The notes under the pieces are model-generated. The model did not search any database, had not been told where the DNA came from, and worked only from the letters and a program-made list of their open reading frames with translations. From Paraglaciecola sp. L1A13 (GTDB lineage: Bacteria > Pseudomonadota > Gammaproteobacteria > Enterobacterales > Alteromonadaceae): a stretch of DNA of 64,000 bases. The position numbers and the translations under genes are program-made. The stretch spans positions 3,596,001 through 3,660,000 of the forward strand of contig NZ_CP047024.1 of assembly GCF_009796745.1 (NCBI RefSeq), read 5' to 3'. Shown here one piece after another: positions 48,698-59,255 of this stretch (its first letter is position 1; each line of letters starts with the position of its first letter).

Positions 48698-49300
48698 TTA
48701 TTGTGACGCTGGCGCAAGTACGGCGACCGTTAGACTATTGGCCACAATAGAGCGACTACCTTGCATCTTACCGCATCCCTTAATGATAAAGACATGGCAA
48801 GTAATGTGGCTGCCACTAATCACATTACTTGAGCCTAAACACGCCTGCTCTCGCACATATGCTGTGCGTGACCAACTATCAATCGGTGGGCTGTTATCAT
48901 AATGACCGTCAGCTTGATGCTGTGTACCAAGCATCAGACCGCTGCTAGTAACGCGTCTATTGGTCCAACTTTCGTCATCTTGGCAACGTAAAATTTGATT
49001 CTTAATATCTAAAGCCGTGTTTTGACGAGCCTGTGACAAAGGATCAGCCATAACAACATCACTTATAACCGTACTATCTTCTGACTCAAAGACGACCCCA
49101 GCTATCGCCGCTTCTGCCGCATCAAACGCGAGAGTTTGAGTCTGCAATGAAACAGCCATCTTATTTTGCAATAGTCCGCTTGATACAGATGCAATCCCTA
49201 GCACCGTCAAGCTAACAAGCACTAAAAGGGCAAAAACCATAACCAGACCGCTCTGCGTTGTTAGCTCAACAGGATGTTTGTTAGAGTACGTCTTCCTCAC
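48698..49300 (-). CDS. pilX: PilX minor pilin
   Basis: 200 residues from GTG 49300 (GTGA overlap with the pilW stop). The N-terminal helix without Glu5 (SGLVMVFALLVLVSLTVLGI) is a PilX signature, followed by MAVSLQTQTLAFDAAEAAIA. Two cysteine pairs in the soluble region. It is followed after 13 bases by pilY1. Part of the tip complex that primes pili with PilV, PilW and PilE. Confidence 0.9.
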   Translation of the reverse strand: MRKTYSNKHPVELTTQSGLVMVFALLVLVSLTVLGIASVSSGLLQNKMAVSLQTQTLAFDAAEAAIAGVVFESEDSTVISDVVMADPLSQARQNTALDIKNQILRCQDDESWTNRRVTSSGLMLGTQHQADGHYDNSPPIDSWSRTAYVREQACLGSSNVISGSHITCHVFIIKGCGKMQGSRSIVANSLTVAVLAPASQ

Positions 49301-50187
49301 AACTTTCTATTTCGCATAGTATTTTTCATATTGCGCAAGGTTATAGTGGTTTCAAAGGGTTTAAATAATCCATTACCAATGGGCGTTACAGCCGCTTCAT
49401 TTAATAATTTATGTGCGCGGTTTGTGGTCAGCTTAACCTCTCCATCGCCGCGTAATAACAATGCAAATCGAAGTGCGACTACTTGACTACCATTGGCTAA
49501 AAATACGCCCAACTCATCAGCACGCACATAGCGTACAGGTCGACCTGAGTTGTTCCCTGATAAGAGACTGTCAGTGATGCCGTACAATGCTTGAAAGCTA
49601 TAAACATCATCCAAAATAATCTCAGCGTTATTATCAATAAGATCGTTGTTAGGTAATTTCCCTCTCAATACGCGCCCATCAAAGCCACGACAGCGCAGCG
49701 CGTTATCTTGAACAAAATAATGATTCACCACGTAAAACTCATCTCCTTGAACATAGCTTAAACGATTGCCGCGACAATCAGCGCTTGCTTGCAAACCCAC
49801 GACAAGGGAATCACTCGCGCCCGCGCTGCCTTGGGAAGTGCCCAATTCAGGCATAGAGATAAAATCGCCCGCTAATACAATGGGATGGTTTTGTACGAAA
49901 CTCGCCTCTTCAATCACATCAACGGCGGTATTTAACTTAGGTTCGAGTAAATCATAACGTCCAGTCATCAGCATATCTTGGCGCAATCGACTAATAGCGA
50001 AGCGCCCGTTCTCCTGTACCGATGTGACGGCTTGATTTATTCCTTGAGTAACGCGGGAGCTGACCATAACCTGGATAACGGCACCAGATATCACCAACCC
50101 CAACGCTAACGCAATCATTAACTCGATTAACGTAAAGCCAGACTGATAAGGGCTCTGTGATTGGCTAGGCGCATGGGTCACTATCAC
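49297..50187 (-). CDS. pilW: PilW minor pilin
   Basis: 296 residues from GTG 50187, which overlaps the pilV stop as GTGA. The longest frame reaches TTG 50211 but overlaps pilV by 28 bases. Prepilin motif SGFTLIELMIALALGLVISG, then the PilW pattern GRFAISRLRQDMLMTGRYDL. This PilW is a pilin-like protein and unrelated to the pilotin at 3.0 kb that shares the name. Confidence 0.9.
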   Translation of the reverse strand: MIVTHAPSQSQSPYQSGFTLIELMIALALGLVISGAVIQVMVSSRVTQGINQAVTSVQENGRFAISRLRQDMLMTGRYDLLEPKLNTAVDVIEEASFVQNHPIVLAGDFISMPELGTSQGSAGASDSLVVGLQASADCRGNRLSYVQGDEFYVVNHYFVQDNALRCRGFDGRVLRGKLPNNDLIDNNAEIILDDVYSFQALYGITDSLLSGNNSGRPVRYVRADELGVFLANGSQVVALRFALLLRGDGEVKLTTNRAHKLLNEAAVTPIGNGLFKPFETTITLRNMKNTMRNRKL

Positions 50188-50798
50188 AGGGTTAAGTCCA
50201 GTGTTACGCAATCATGTGGTATGTCTTTATTCGCGTTACATTCAGTATTAAGAACTCGTTGCTGGTTCTGCCAATTTTCAACTGGCCAAGCCACCATAAT
50301 TTGTTGTCGGGACCCAGCGCTGCAGCTATCCGCATCAAGTACGTTATTATCACTGCAGGTTAGTGAAATCGATAAGTTAGGAGCAGCAGAAGTTACAGCA
50401 CAAGATACTTCGTAGGCATCAAATAGCGCAAATTGCGTGGTCGTACATTGGTTTTGTTGACAATTTGGAATGCTGGCTGGCATCGCCAGACAAAAGCACT
50501 CATGCGGTAACGCATCCGAATCACAAGTCAGAGTGGCAAAATTGTAAACCTCGGCGGCAAAATACTGATTATCTACCACTAACCCCGTCCCCGTAAGAGA
50601 AGGAGTGGCAATGGCGCGCAAACGTTCACTGAACTGCTGAGCAACTTGCACAGCTTGACTACGATGCAGTGCATCTGCGTTGGAAAACGCACTAACAAAC
50701 TGCAGTGAAGCGACTCCCAACAAACCTACGGATAAGATAAATAGCGTAACTAAAATCTCGACCATACCCACACCTTGCATAAGCTGTAACGAAGGCAA
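50184..50798 (-). CDS. pilV: PilV minor pilin
   Basis: 204 residues with the PilV type N-terminus (GVGMVEILVTLFILSVGLLG), then LHRSQAVQVAQQFSERLRAI and several cysteines in the soluble part. First gene of the operon pilV-pilW-pilX-pilY1-pilE. The frame starts at TTG 50798; ATG 50780 is an alternative and neither has a clear ribosome-binding site. The 234 bp to ispH hold no gene. Confidence 0.88.
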   Translation of the reverse strand: MPSLQLMQGVGMVEILVTLFILSVGLLGVASLQFVSAFSNADALHRSQAVQVAQQFSERLRAIATPSLTGTGLVVDNQYFAAEVYNFATLTCDSDALPHECFCLAMPASIPNCQQNQCTTTQFALFDAYEVSCAVTSAAPNLSISLTCSDNNVLDADSCSAGSRQQIMVAWPVENWQNQQRVLNTECNANKDIPHDCVTLDLTL

Positions 50799-50984
50799 TG
50801 TCGGTCTAGGATTAAAATGAGGGATGTCAAATTTGATAGCAGCTAACCACAGGCGTATTAGTAATGCTGAAGCTTAGCGCACTAATACACAACTTTGGTT
50901 ATCGACTTTAGACTAAAGGTATAAATGCAAAAGGTTAGCGTGATATTAAATAATAGAGACGTTAATGATTCATGCACAGAGGAG

Positions 50985-51015
50985 GCTAATGAAGAATTAA
51001 ACTTTCTTCATTAGC
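50985..51015. other. Perfect 12-bp hairpin between ispH and pilV
   Basis: GCTAATGAAGAA and TTCTTCATTAGC form a perfect 12-bp stem with a seven-base loop, 18 bp beyond the ispH stop. No T-run follows on either strand. It may stabilise the ispH mRNA end or act with Rho. Nothing else is recognised in 50799-51032. Confidence 0.6.
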
Positions 51016-51032
51016 GAGCATAATTTACTAGG

Positions 51033-51977
51033 CTAGCTAACTTGCTTTACCCGTAGCTCTTTAGGTACTGCAAACTCAATATTCTCAGGACGTCCTGCAC
51101 GCTCATGTGCGTCCGTTGCCCCCCAAAGTTTTAAGCGATCAACCACGCCTCGCACCAACACTTCAGGTGCAGAAGCACCTGCGGTCACACCAATATTTTT
51201 CGCATCGACCAACCATTCTTTTTGAATACAATCAGCGTCGGCAATTAGATGTGCTTTAGCGCCAATCTTCTGCGCTAACTCGCGTAACCGGTTAGAGTTT
51301 GAACTATTTTGTGCGCCAACCACTAACAAAACATCACAATCAGCTGCAAGTTCGCGAACCGAATCTTGACGATTTTGTGTGGCATAACAGATATCATCTT
51401 TACGTGGACCCTGAATTGCCGGAAATTTAGCTCTCAATGCATCAATAACATCGGCAGTGTCATCTACCGACAAAGTTGTCTGGCTGCAGTAATACAATGC
51501 TGAGGGATTTTTCACGACCAAACTTGCAACATCAGCTACTGATTCAACAAGGTATATTCCGCCATTAGGATTGTCATACTGGCCCATCGTACCTTCAACT
51601 TCAGGGTGACCTTGGTGACCAATCAGCACACATTCAGTCCCCTTTGAACTGGCACGCATGACTTCCATGTGAACTTTAGTTACTAACGGGCACGTGGCAT
51701 CAAATACTTTTAAGCCCCGAGCGCTAGCTTCGTTACGTACGGCTTGAGAGACACCATGAGCAGAGAAAATAACTATGCTATCGTCAGGCACCTCATTTAA
51801 TTCATCAACAAACACTGCGCCGCGTTCTTTGAGTCCATCAACTACAAATTTATTGTGTACCACTTCATGACGCACAAAAATGGGCGGTGAAAAAATCTCT
51901 AGAGCACGCTCGACAATAGTGATGGCTCGGTCAACGCCGGCACAAAAGCCTCGTGGGTTCGCCAAATGAATTTGCAT
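51033..51977 (-). CDS. ispH: 4-hydroxy-3-methylbut-2-enyl diphosphate reductase
   Basis: Last enzyme of the MEP pathway, making IPP and DMAPP with a 4Fe-4S cluster. The 314 residues show the three cluster cysteines in [10 protein letters not shown] (Cys12), [11 protein letters not shown] (about 96) and [11 protein letters not shown] (about 197), and the substrate-binding glutamate-containing GHPEVEG. It ends the ileS-lspA-fkpB-ispH operon as in E. coli. Confidence 0.98.
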   Translation of the reverse strand: MQIHLANPRGFCAGVDRAITIVERALEIFSPPIFVRHEVVHNKFVVDGLKERGAVFVDELNEVPDDSIVIFSAHGVSQAVRNEASARGLKVFDATCPLVTKVHMEVMRASSKGTECVLIGHQGHPEVEGTMGQYDNPNGGIYLVESVADVASLVVKNPSALYYCSQTTLSVDDTADVIDALRAKFPAIQGPRKDDICYATQNRQDSVRELAADCDVLLVVGAQNSSNSNRLRELAQKIGAKAHLIADADCIQKEWLVDAKNIGVTAGASAPEVLVRGVVDRLKLWGATDAHERAGRPENIEFAVPKELRVKQVS

Positions 51978-52024
51978 AATGTTTCCTAGTTTTTACTATG
52001 GTCAAAGGTCAATTTTTTTAACAA

Positions 52025-52468
52025 TCAAGCGACCGAAATTATTTCCACGTCAAAGGTAATGGTTTGTCCAGCCAACGGATGATTAAAATCAACCGTAACT
52101 GACGCTCCCGCTACCGAGCGAATAATACCAGGCAACTCGCTACCATCCGGTTGAGAAAAAGTCATGATCATTCCCTCTTCTGCTGGCGTATCACCGTCGA
52201 ATTTGGTGCGATCTAAATGATAGATATTGTCCGGATTAGGAAAACCAAAGGCATCCTCAGGTTCAAGGGTAAATGTTTTCTTATCTCCGGCGACCAACCC
52301 GAATAAACAGCCCTCAAAACCTGCCGTTAAATTACCGTCACCAATAACTAACTTAGCAGGTTTATTGTTTACCCGCGTACTATCGGCAGCAGAACCATCA
52401 GACAATTTCAAATCAAAGTGTAATACCACTTCACTGTTGTCTGTTATGACCACAGATGAATCACTCAT
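52025..52468 (-). CDS. fkpB: FKBP-type peptidyl-prolyl isomerase FkpB (SlpA)
   Basis: 147-residue SlyD-like FKBP with an IF insert but no histidine-rich tail. It starts VVLHFDLKLSDGSAADSTR and contains GFEGCLFGLVAGDKKTFTL and VDFNHPLAGQTITFDVEI. Between lspA (8-base overlap) and ispH, the same position as in E. coli. Confidence 0.95.
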   Translation of the reverse strand: MSDSSVVITDNSEVVLHFDLKLSDGSAADSTRVNNKPAKLVIGDGNLTAGFEGCLFGLVAGDKKTFTLEPEDAFGFPNPDNIYHLDRTKFDGDTPAEEGMIMTFSQPDGSELPGIIRSVAGASVTVDFNHPLAGQTITFDVEIISVA

Positions 52469-52955
52469 TTTCGTTACCCTTATTTTTAAACATATCTACC
52501 ACTAATAGCATTGCGCCTAAACATATCGCACTATCAGCGACATTAAATGCAGGCCAATACCAGTCTTCGTAGTAAAGGACCAAGAAATCAATTACGAAAC
52601 CATGCAACAAACGATCAAAAACATTACCCAAGGCACCGCCGATTATCAAACAAAACGCGACCGGTAATAACACTTGCTGACGCGTGGTTTCTTTCAACCA
52701 CCATGTTACTAAACCGCACACGGCAATCGCGATACCTGTAAATAACCATCGTTGCCATCCACCAGCGTCACTTAAAAAGCTAAACGCCGCCCCGTAGTTA
52801 TATACGTGAGTCAAATTGAAGAACGAAGTGTACTGGATTGCTTGATAAGGCTCTAAATTAGCCACAATCCAGTGTTTGGTTACCTGATCGATGATAAATA
52901 CCACCACAGATAACCATAAAAAGCGTAGGCCACTTTGTTTAAATAGATTAAGCAT
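52461..52955 (-). CDS. lspA: Lipoprotein signal peptidase
   Basis: Inner-membrane aspartyl protease (signal peptidase II) that cleaves prolipoproteins after lipidation. About 164 residues from ATG 52955, with four membrane helices and the catalytic aspartates in [10 protein letters not shown] and FNVADSAIC. The longer frame to 52985 would overlap ileS by 38 bases; the internal ATG gives an eight-base overlap and the usual N-terminus. Same operon as ileS, fkpB and ispH. Confidence 0.96.
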   Translation of the reverse strand: MLNLFKQSGLRFLWLSVVVFIIDQVTKHWIVANLEPYQAIQYTSFFNLTHVYNYGAAFSFLSDAGGWQRWLFTGIAIAVCGLVTWWLKETTRQQVLLPVAFCLIIGGALGNVFDRLLHGFVIDFLVLYYEDWYWPAFNVADSAICLGAMLLVVDMFKNKGNENE

Positions 52956-55776
52956 AAGCGCGCGTTTCACCTTCACCATCGACATTCGTCACACAGCGTT
53001 TACATAGCTCAGGGTGAGTTTCATCAGAACCAACATCTTCGCGATGATGCCAACAGCGAGCGCATTTTTTTCCCTCTGATGCACTGATATGTAACCACAA
53101 CCCAGGTACTTCCGTTTCTGTCGCATCTGCAGGTTTGCTATCAACTTGCTCGACTGATGCTGAAGAAGTAATAAAAACAAATCGCGCTTCATCTTTCAGC
53201 TTGGCTAACAAGTTAGCAAGTTCTGCAGTCGCATAAATTTTAACTTCAGCTTCTAAAGAACCCCCTATAGTGCCCTCTTTACGCGCTAGCTCGATAGTGC
53301 GGTTAACTTCGTCTTTAACCGCTAAAACTTGTTGCCAAAACGCATCACTAAATTCAGTGGTATCTGCCTGAGCGCTTAAACCTGTGTACCATGAACCAGT
53401 GAATACAAATTCATCTTCTTGCCATGGCATTTCCTGCCAAATTTCTTGCGCAGTAAAGCTAGTAATAGGCGCCATCCAGCGAACTAAGGCTTCAACGATA
53501 TGATACAAAGCTGATTGGCAAGAACGACGCGCATGGCTATCACTTTTAGCCGTATACTGACGGTCCTTGATGATATCAAGGTAGAAACTGCCCATTTCGA
53601 TAGAACAAAATTGCATGAGTTTTTGTGTCACAACAAGCATGTCGTAATCTTCGTAAGCTTTTATTATTTCTGCTTGGATCGTATGTGCGCGACTCACTGC
53701 CCACTTGTCTAGCTCAACCATTTCTGAAAACGGCACTAGATCTGTTTTCGGATCAAAGCCCGTCAAATTTGCTAGCAAGAAACGAGACGTATTGCGGATC
53801 CGGCGATAAGCATCTGCTGAGCGCTTAAGAATTTCATCAGATACTGCAATTTCGCTTCGATAATCCGTTGACGCCACCCATAAACGTAAAATATCTGCGC
53901 CAAGCTTATTGGTAACCTGTTGAGGTGCAACAGTATTGCCCAAAGACTTAGACATCTTTTTGCCCTTACCATCAACGGTAAAACCGTGAGTAAGCACTTG
54001 CTTATAAGGTGCATGACCTTTGGTGGCGACCGAGGTGATTAATGAAGACATAAACCAGCCACGATGTTGATCTGAGCCTTCTAAATATAAGTCTGCAGAA
54101 GCAGGAATATCATCTCGTTTATCAACCACAAAGTAATGGCTAACGCCGGAGTCGAACCATACATCCAAGGTATCAAGTACTTTAACAAATGTATCTGCAT
54201 CATCGCCCAGCATCTCGTGGGTATCAATATCCCACCATGCTTGAATTCCTTTGGTTTCAACGAGCTTGGCAACTTGTTCAATAAGAACATTGGTATTAGG
54301 ATGCAACTCACCTGTGTCTTTGTGCACAAACAACGCAATCGGTACGCCCCAAGTACGCTGGCGTGAAATACACCAATCAGGGCGGCCTGCCACCATGCTT
54401 TCAATGCGGTTTTCGCCCCATTCAGGGATCCATTCTGTCTTGTGAATTTCTTCAATCGACGCTTTACGCAAGCCATTTTTGTCCATGCTGATAAACCATT
54501 GTGGCGTCGCACGGAAAATTAACGGCGTTTTATGTCGCCAGCAATGAGGATAGCTGTGACTGTACTTATAATAATGTACCAAAGCGCCGCACTCTCTGAG
54601 CACCTCAACTACATGATCGTTGGCTTTAAATACATGCTCACCGGCAAATATTTCAGTGCCCTCTAAGTACACGCCATTGGCGCCAACAGGGTTAGCCACT
54701 TCAAGGTTATATTGACGACCCACATTAAAATCTTCTACGCCGTGGCCTGGTGCTGTATGCACACAGCCAGTACCTGATTCAGTGGTCACATGGTCGCCTA
54801 GAATAAGCGGGACGTTAAAGTCATAAAACGGATGCTTTACTTGCATATTCTCAAGGGCTTGGCCTAACGTAACGCCTAATACTTTGCTGTTTTCAAAACC
54901 AAAACGTTTGAGGCACTCTTCGAGCAAATCGGTCGCTATCACTAAGCGCTCAGAGCCGTTATCAGACTGTACTTGCACCAAACTGTATTCGAGTTCTGGG
55001 TTCAAGGCTATCGCACGGTTCGCGGGGAGCGTCCATGGTGTAGTTGTCCAAATAACTACCGAAATAGTGCCTTCACCCAAATCAGCTCCGGTAGCATCAA
55101 ATTTCGCGCTAAAGCTGGCTTCGTCGGCAACGTTAAAACGCACATCAATCGACGGTGATACCTTATCCTGATACTCCACTTCAGCTTCCGCTAAAGCTGA
55201 GCCACAATCTGTACACCAATGAACGGGCTTAAAGCCTTTTTCAAGGTGGCCTGAGCGTACGATATTGCCTAACTCACGAATGATGTTAGCTTCAGAGCTA
55301 AAGTCCATGGTTTTATAAGGATTATCCCATTCACCCAACACACCAAGACGGATAAAATCGGCCTTTTGACCAGAAATCTGCTTTTCCGCATATTCACGAC
55401 ATTTCTGTCTAAATTCTGCCGCAGTCACCTTCTTACCTGGTTTACCGACTTTCTTTTCAACCATCAGCTCGATAGGCAAGCCATGACAATCCCAACCTGG
55501 TATATAGGGAGCATCAAAGTCAGATAATGTCTTTGACTTAACAATCACATCTTTAAGAATCTTATTCACTGCGTGGCCAATATGAATATCGCCATTTGCG
55601 TAAGGAGGGCCATCATGCAAGATAAAAGGTGTTTTGCCTTTTTTAGCGTCGCGGATCTTGTAATACAACGCTTTATTAGTCCAGTCTTGCAGCATTTTAG
55701 GCTCGCGCTGAGCTAAGTTTCCACGCATGGGGAACTCAGTCTCAGGCAAATTCAAAGTATGTTTATAATCACTCAT
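52948..55776 (-). CDS. ileS: Isoleucyl-tRNA synthetase
   Basis: 942-residue class I synthetase with editing domain. HIGH motif (65-68, in [16 protein letters not shown]), KMSKS (near 600), the editing-domain threonine-rich segment [16 protein letters not shown] and a C-terminal zinc motif ([12 protein letters not shown] with a later CKRC). Length matches E. coli IleS (938). Downstream of ribF with 41 bases between, upstream of lspA. Confidence 0.98.
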   Translation of the reverse strand: MSDYKHTLNLPETEFPMRGNLAQREPKMLQDWTNKALYYKIRDAKKGKTPFILHDGPPYANGDIHIGHAVNKILKDVIVKSKTLSDFDAPYIPGWDCHGLPIELMVEKKVGKPGKKVTAAEFRQKCREYAEKQISGQKADFIRLGVLGEWDNPYKTMDFSSEANIIRELGNIVRSGHLEKGFKPVHWCTDCGSALAEAEVEYQDKVSPSIDVRFNVADEASFSAKFDATGADLGEGTISVVIWTTTPWTLPANRAIALNPELEYSLVQVQSDNGSERLVIATDLLEECLKRFGFENSKVLGVTLGQALENMQVKHPFYDFNVPLILGDHVTTESGTGCVHTAPGHGVEDFNVGRQYNLEVANPVGANGVYLEGTEIFAGEHVFKANDHVVEVLRECGALVHYYKYSHSYPHCWRHKTPLIFRATPQWFISMDKNGLRKASIEEIHKTEWIPEWGENRIESMVAGRPDWCISRQRTWGVPIALFVHKDTGELHPNTNVLIEQVAKLVETKGIQAWWDIDTHEMLGDDADTFVKVLDTLDVWFDSGVSHYFVVDKRDDIPASADLYLEGSDQHRGWFMSSLITSVATKGHAPYKQVLTHGFTVDGKGKKMSKSLGNTVAPQQVTNKLGADILRLWVASTDYRSEIAVSDEILKRSADAYRRIRNTSRFLLANLTGFDPKTDLVPFSEMVELDKWAVSRAHTIQAEIIKAYEDYDMLVVTQKLMQFCSIEMGSFYLDIIKDRQYTAKSDSHARRSCQSALYHIVEALVRWMAPITSFTAQEIWQEMPWQEDEFVFTGSWYTGLSAQADTTEFSDAFWQQVLAVKDEVNRTIELARKEGTIGGSLEAEVKIYATAELANLLAKLKDEARFVFITSSASVEQVDSKPADATETEVPGLWLHISASEGKKCARCWHHREDVGSDETHPELCKRCVTNVDGEGETRAYA

Positions 55777-55817
55777 TGATTGCTAAATCCAAAATCGTCG
55801 TTATTTGTCATTAAATT

Positions 55818-56756
55818 TCAGTTAACCCCAAGCAATTGCTTTGCTTGCTCAGCGTCACGTTGTATTTGTTGCTTCAATTGTTCGAACGAATCGAACTTCA
55901 CTTCGTTGCGTAATTTCGCTTTTATTGCCACCGAAATAAAGTGACCATAAAGATTGCCAGCAAAATGGAATATATGCACTTCTAACTGAGAGCGCTGGCC
56001 ATTAACCGTCGGTCGCGTACCAATGTTCGCCACGCCATCATACATTGTACCCGCTATGTCAACTTGCACTGCAAACACACCATTGATGGGGGCATTACAG
56101 CGTTTCAGCAATAGATTGGCTGTGGGAAATCCAATTGTGCGACCTTTTTTATCCCCGTGCAGTACCTTGCCTGAAATAGTGAACGGGCGTCCCAGCATTT
56201 TTTCAGCTAATTCAAAGTTATCGTCACTTAACGCGGTGCGTACTTCAGTGGAACTAACTCGAAAATCTTCAAAACGAAAACTATGAGTACTCACCACACT
56301 AAAACCGCATTTTTGACCTTCTTTTTGTAGCATGGAAAAATCCCCTACTCGGCCTTTTCCAAAACGAAAGTCGTCTCCTACCACTAAAAACTTTACACCT
56401 AAATCGCCAACCAATAACTGCTCTACGAATTGTTCAGCGGTAAAAGAGGCAAAACGCTTATCAAACCTTAAGCATAGAAGCCGATCAACACCCAACGCTT
56501 TCAGCTGTACATACTTGTCACGTAGCAGACTTAGGCGAGCCGGCGCATCGTCAGGGGTAAATAGCTCTTCAGGTTGTGGTTCAAACACCATGACAGTAGC
56601 CGGAAGGCCAAGCTCTCGAGCCTTAACAACGACCTGACTCAGCACAGCTTGATGACCAAGATGAACACCGTCGAACTTACCAATTGTCAGTACACATCCT
56701 CGGTGCTTGTCACGAAGATTATGTAAACCACGGACTAATTCCACTTTGTTCCTCAT
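55818..56756 (-). CDS. ribF: Bifunctional riboflavin kinase/FAD synthetase
   Basis: 312 residues. The N-terminal FAD synthetase domain has the nucleotidyltransferase motif TIGKFDGVHLGHQAVL (about 21-36) and the FRFGKGRVGDF region. The C-terminal riboflavin kinase domain has GDKKGRTIGFPTANL and GVANIGTRPTV. Position upstream of ileS is standard. Confidence 0.97.
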   Translation of the reverse strand: MRNKVELVRGLHNLRDKHRGCVLTIGKFDGVHLGHQAVLSQVVVKARELGLPATVMVFEPQPEELFTPDDAPARLSLLRDKYVQLKALGVDRLLCLRFDKRFASFTAEQFVEQLLVGDLGVKFLVVGDDFRFGKGRVGDFSMLQKEGQKCGFSVVSTHSFRFEDFRVSSTEVRTALSDDNFELAEKMLGRPFTISGKVLHGDKKGRTIGFPTANLLLKRCNAPINGVFAVQVDIAGTMYDGVANIGTRPTVNGQRSQLEVHIFHFAGNLYGHFISVAIKAKLRNEVKFDSFEQLKQQIQRDAEQAKQLLGVN

Positions 56757-56879
56757 TTGCAGCAGCTATTTCAAGGTTTTATCTCGAGCTGATACTGTTT
56801 GGCTAAAATTAAAGCGTCGGATTATAACGAACTAAACGCAGAGATACAGCCCGTTATAGGTGAGTTGGCATTAATTTAC

Positions 56880-58442
56880 TTAAATTGCTTTTGACAACAG
56901 CTGTCTAGGACGAATACCCAGCAATAAAGCACTCACTAAAAAGACGCCCCCTGCCCCAGCGATCATAATAGCTAATTGCGTCATTTGCATCGACGGCGCC
57001 CATGCTAGCCAGTTTGCAATAGCAGGACGATAATAGAGTAATCCAGCGGCCATGATAAGTGAGGATACGCTCACTTTTGCTAAGAAAAACAAAGTACTAG
57101 GCGACACCTGATACACTCCTAAACGATGCAGCTTGCTATAAAGTAAGCCTGCATTCATCGTCGCAGACAAGCTAGTCGCGATGGCCAAGCCTAAATAACC
57201 GAAAGGGATAGCGAAGATTAAGTTAAACACCATATTTGCCCCCATACACCAAATGCCGTACTTAACAGGGGTTTTAGTATCTTGTCGTGAGAAAAATCCA
57301 GGTGCGAGCACTTTAATCAGCATAAAACTAAGTAAACCGGTGGCGTAAGCAATAAGACTATAAGAAGCCAATGTCGCATCCAATGCAGTAAATTCCCCGC
57401 GCTTAAAAAGCACAATCAACATCGGCTCTGCTAAAATCATCAAACCCGCTGCAGCCGGAATTCCCAGTAAACACACGATGCGCAATGCCCAGTCGATGTT
57501 GGCACTGAAAGCCTTGAGATCATTGGTGACATGGTTGCGTGATAATGTGGGCAGTATTACCGTTGCAATAGCAATACCGAATAATCCCAAGGGAAATTCT
57601 AGTAAACGGTCTGAGTAGTAAAGCCAACTAATAGAACCGGTCACCAAAAAACTAGCGATAAAGGTGTCAAATAATAAATTAATTTGACCGACTGAGACCC
57701 CAAATAATGCCGGGATCATCAACTTGCGCACTTTAGTCACCTTAGGGTCTGACCAACCCCATTGTGGCTTAACCAATAAACCAGCGCGATATAAAAAGGG
57801 CAACTGGAAAGCAAATTGCACTATGCCACCAATAAATACCCCCCATGCGAGAGCGAATCCAGGCTCTTCAAACGTGTCAGCCATGAAGATTGCACAACTG
57901 ATAATCGCCACATTCAACAACACTGGCGTGAACGCCGATACCGCAAATTGATTCATTGTATTGAGTATCGCTCCCGTTAAACCCGCGAGAGAAATAAACA
58001 TTAAATATGGAAAGGTTATTTTTAACATCAGCGAGGCAAGTTCAAACTTCGCACCTTGGGGTTCGTCGTTTAAATATTCGATAAACCAACCTGCACCAAA
58101 AAGCGCGGTGACCACAGGCGAGCCGATGACGCCGAAAAAGGTCACTACGGTCACAATGACCCCAAGTGTGCCTGATACCTTTGCAACGAATTGCTTCATT
58201 GCGTCTTTATCACCTTCGTTATTGACTTCCGTCAGTACCGGAATAAAAGCTTGTGCAAACGCTCCTTCTGCGAATAGGCGACGTAGAAAATTGGGGATTT
58301 TATTGGCGAAGAAAAACACATCGGCCGCCGCACCGGCGCCCATAAGGTTTGCAACGACTACATCTCTAACCAAACCTAATACGCGTGACAAAAAAGTCAT
58401 ACAACTGACGATTAATCCGGATTTCAATAAACGATTCGACAC
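56880..58442 (-). CDS. murJ: Lipid II flippase MurJ
   Basis: 520-residue multidrug/oligosaccharidyl-lipid/polysaccharide superfamily flippase that moves lipid II across the inner membrane. About 14 helices are visible. It begins SNRLLKSGLIVSCMTFLSRV (typical MurJ) with the conserved LFAEGAFAQAFIPVL. Start is GTG 58442. It lies between ribF and the divergent rpsT, as in vibrios and related bacteria. Confidence 0.97.
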   Translation of the reverse strand: MSNRLLKSGLIVSCMTFLSRVLGLVRDVVVANLMGAGAAADVFFFANKIPNFLRRLFAEGAFAQAFIPVLTEVNNEGDKDAMKQFVAKVSGTLGVIVTVVTFFGVIGSPVVTALFGAGWFIEYLNDEPQGAKFELASLMLKITFPYLMFISLAGLTGAILNTMNQFAVSAFTPVLLNVAIISCAIFMADTFEEPGFALAWGVFIGGIVQFAFQLPFLYRAGLLVKPQWGWSDPKVTKVRKLMIPALFGVSVGQINLLFDTFIASFLVTGSISWLYYSDRLLEFPLGLFGIAIATVILPTLSRNHVTNDLKAFSANIDWALRIVCLLGIPAAAGLMILAEPMLIVLFKRGEFTALDATLASYSLIAYATGLLSFMLIKVLAPGFFSRQDTKTPVKYGIWCMGANMVFNLIFAIPFGYLGLAIATSLSATMNAGLLYSKLHRLGVYQVSPSTLFFLAKVSVSSLIMAAGLLYYRPAIANWLAWAPSMQMTQLAIMIAGAGGVFLVSALLLGIRPRQLLSKAI

Positions 58443-58842
58443 ACTACTTCCTTACAAAACGACTAATCCGAATAACAAGACGGGCTATTATGCGCCAAGC
58501 CCTAAATAGTTAGAAGCACTCAAACAAAAAACAATTACAGCTTTGCAGCATATGATATTTACAAAGTCTAAAAGACAAGTAACTCAGTTAATTTGCAATC
58601 TTACCGCATTCAGTCTTCGCTCTGTGGGCGAACTCAGGTAGACTATGCACTGGCAGGTGCGAATGCCTATTAAACGTCGCCCATTTCGCTGATTGTGAAG
58701 TCAATTCAGATCCAGCATTACGATACCCTGATAATGTAAATGCTCTTTGCGCAATAAATACGCGAAAGCATTTGACAAACGCAGGTCTGATAGGCAAAAT
58801 CCGCACCCTTGAATTTTGACTAGAATTTTTTGGGAGTTCCAC
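58443..58842 (+). other. 400-bp intergenic region, murJ/rpsT divergent
   Basis: No gene supported. Open frames on the opposite strand (58588-58842) have no ribosome-binding site or family. The right end holds the rpsT promoter and leader; the murJ promoter is presumably at the left end but I cannot assign it. Confidence 0.5.
58772..58800 (+). promoter_or_regulatory. rpsT promoter
   Basis: TTGACA (58772-58777), a 17-nt spacer, then CAAAAT (58795-58800), about 42 nt before the rpsT start. The -35 is perfect, the -10 weaker. Confidence 0.65.
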
Positions 58843-59106
58843 TTGGCTAACATTAAGTCTGCTAAGAAACGTGCACTACAATCAGAAAGACGCCGCCAGC
58901 ACAACGCTAGCCGTCGTTCTATGACACGTACATCTTTGAAGAAAGTACTTGCTGCAATCGCTTCTGGCGACAAAGCATCTGCTCAAGCTGCACTAGCAGC
59001 TGCAACACCTCTAATTGACCGTATGGCAACTAAAGGTTTAATCCATAAAAATAAAGCTGCTCGTCATAAGAGCCGTTTGTCTGCACAGATTAAAGCCTTA
59101 GCTTAA
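58843..59106 (+). CDS. rpsT: 30S ribosomal protein S20
   Basis: 87 residues from a TTG start at 58843 ([20 protein letters not shown]), preceded by TGGGAG. The long frame upstream to 58816 is not S20. E. coli rpsT also starts at UUG, which is part of its translational self-repression, so this looks conserved. Basic, helix-rich protein binding 16S rRNA. Divergent from murJ and followed by an intrinsic terminator. Confidence 0.97.
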   Translation: MANIKSAKKRALQSERRRQHNASRRSMTRTSLKKVLAAIASGDKASAQAALAAATPLIDRMATKGLIHKNKAARHKSRLSAQIKALA

Positions 59107-59130
59107 TATTTGTTCAGAAGGTTTATTGTC

Positions 59131-59154
59131 AAAAAGCGCTTAGGCGCTTTTTTT
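59131..59154 (+). terminator. Terminator after rpsT
   Basis: AAAAAGCGC - TTAG - GCGCTTTTTTT, 24 bases beyond the rpsT stop. Short GC stem extended by A-T pairs and a run of T. Confidence 0.9.
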
Positions 59155-59196
59155 GTGCCTGAAATTCCTGCACAGTAAATTGTGAGCGTGCAAATA

Positions 59197-59232
59197 AAAA
59201 CGGCGTGATATCATGAATATCACGCCGTTTTT
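59197..59232. terminator. Terminator after yqcA (usable from both sides)
   Basis: AAAAACGGCGTGATAT - CATGA - ATATCACGCCGTTTTTT: an 11-bp GC-rich stem extended by A-T pairs. It ends the leftward yqcA transcript and would back up rpsT termination. Confidence 0.92.
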
Positions 59233-59255
59233 TATTCTTTATAAAGAATCACTGA

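Noticed and set aside
52989..54512. Several alternative frames inside ileS on both strands
   Set aside because: ileS is full length with all signature motifs; these are frame shadows.
58588..58973. Leftward frames between murJ and rpsT
   Set aside because: No ribosome-binding site, no recognisable family, and they overlap the rpsT promoter and coding sequence.
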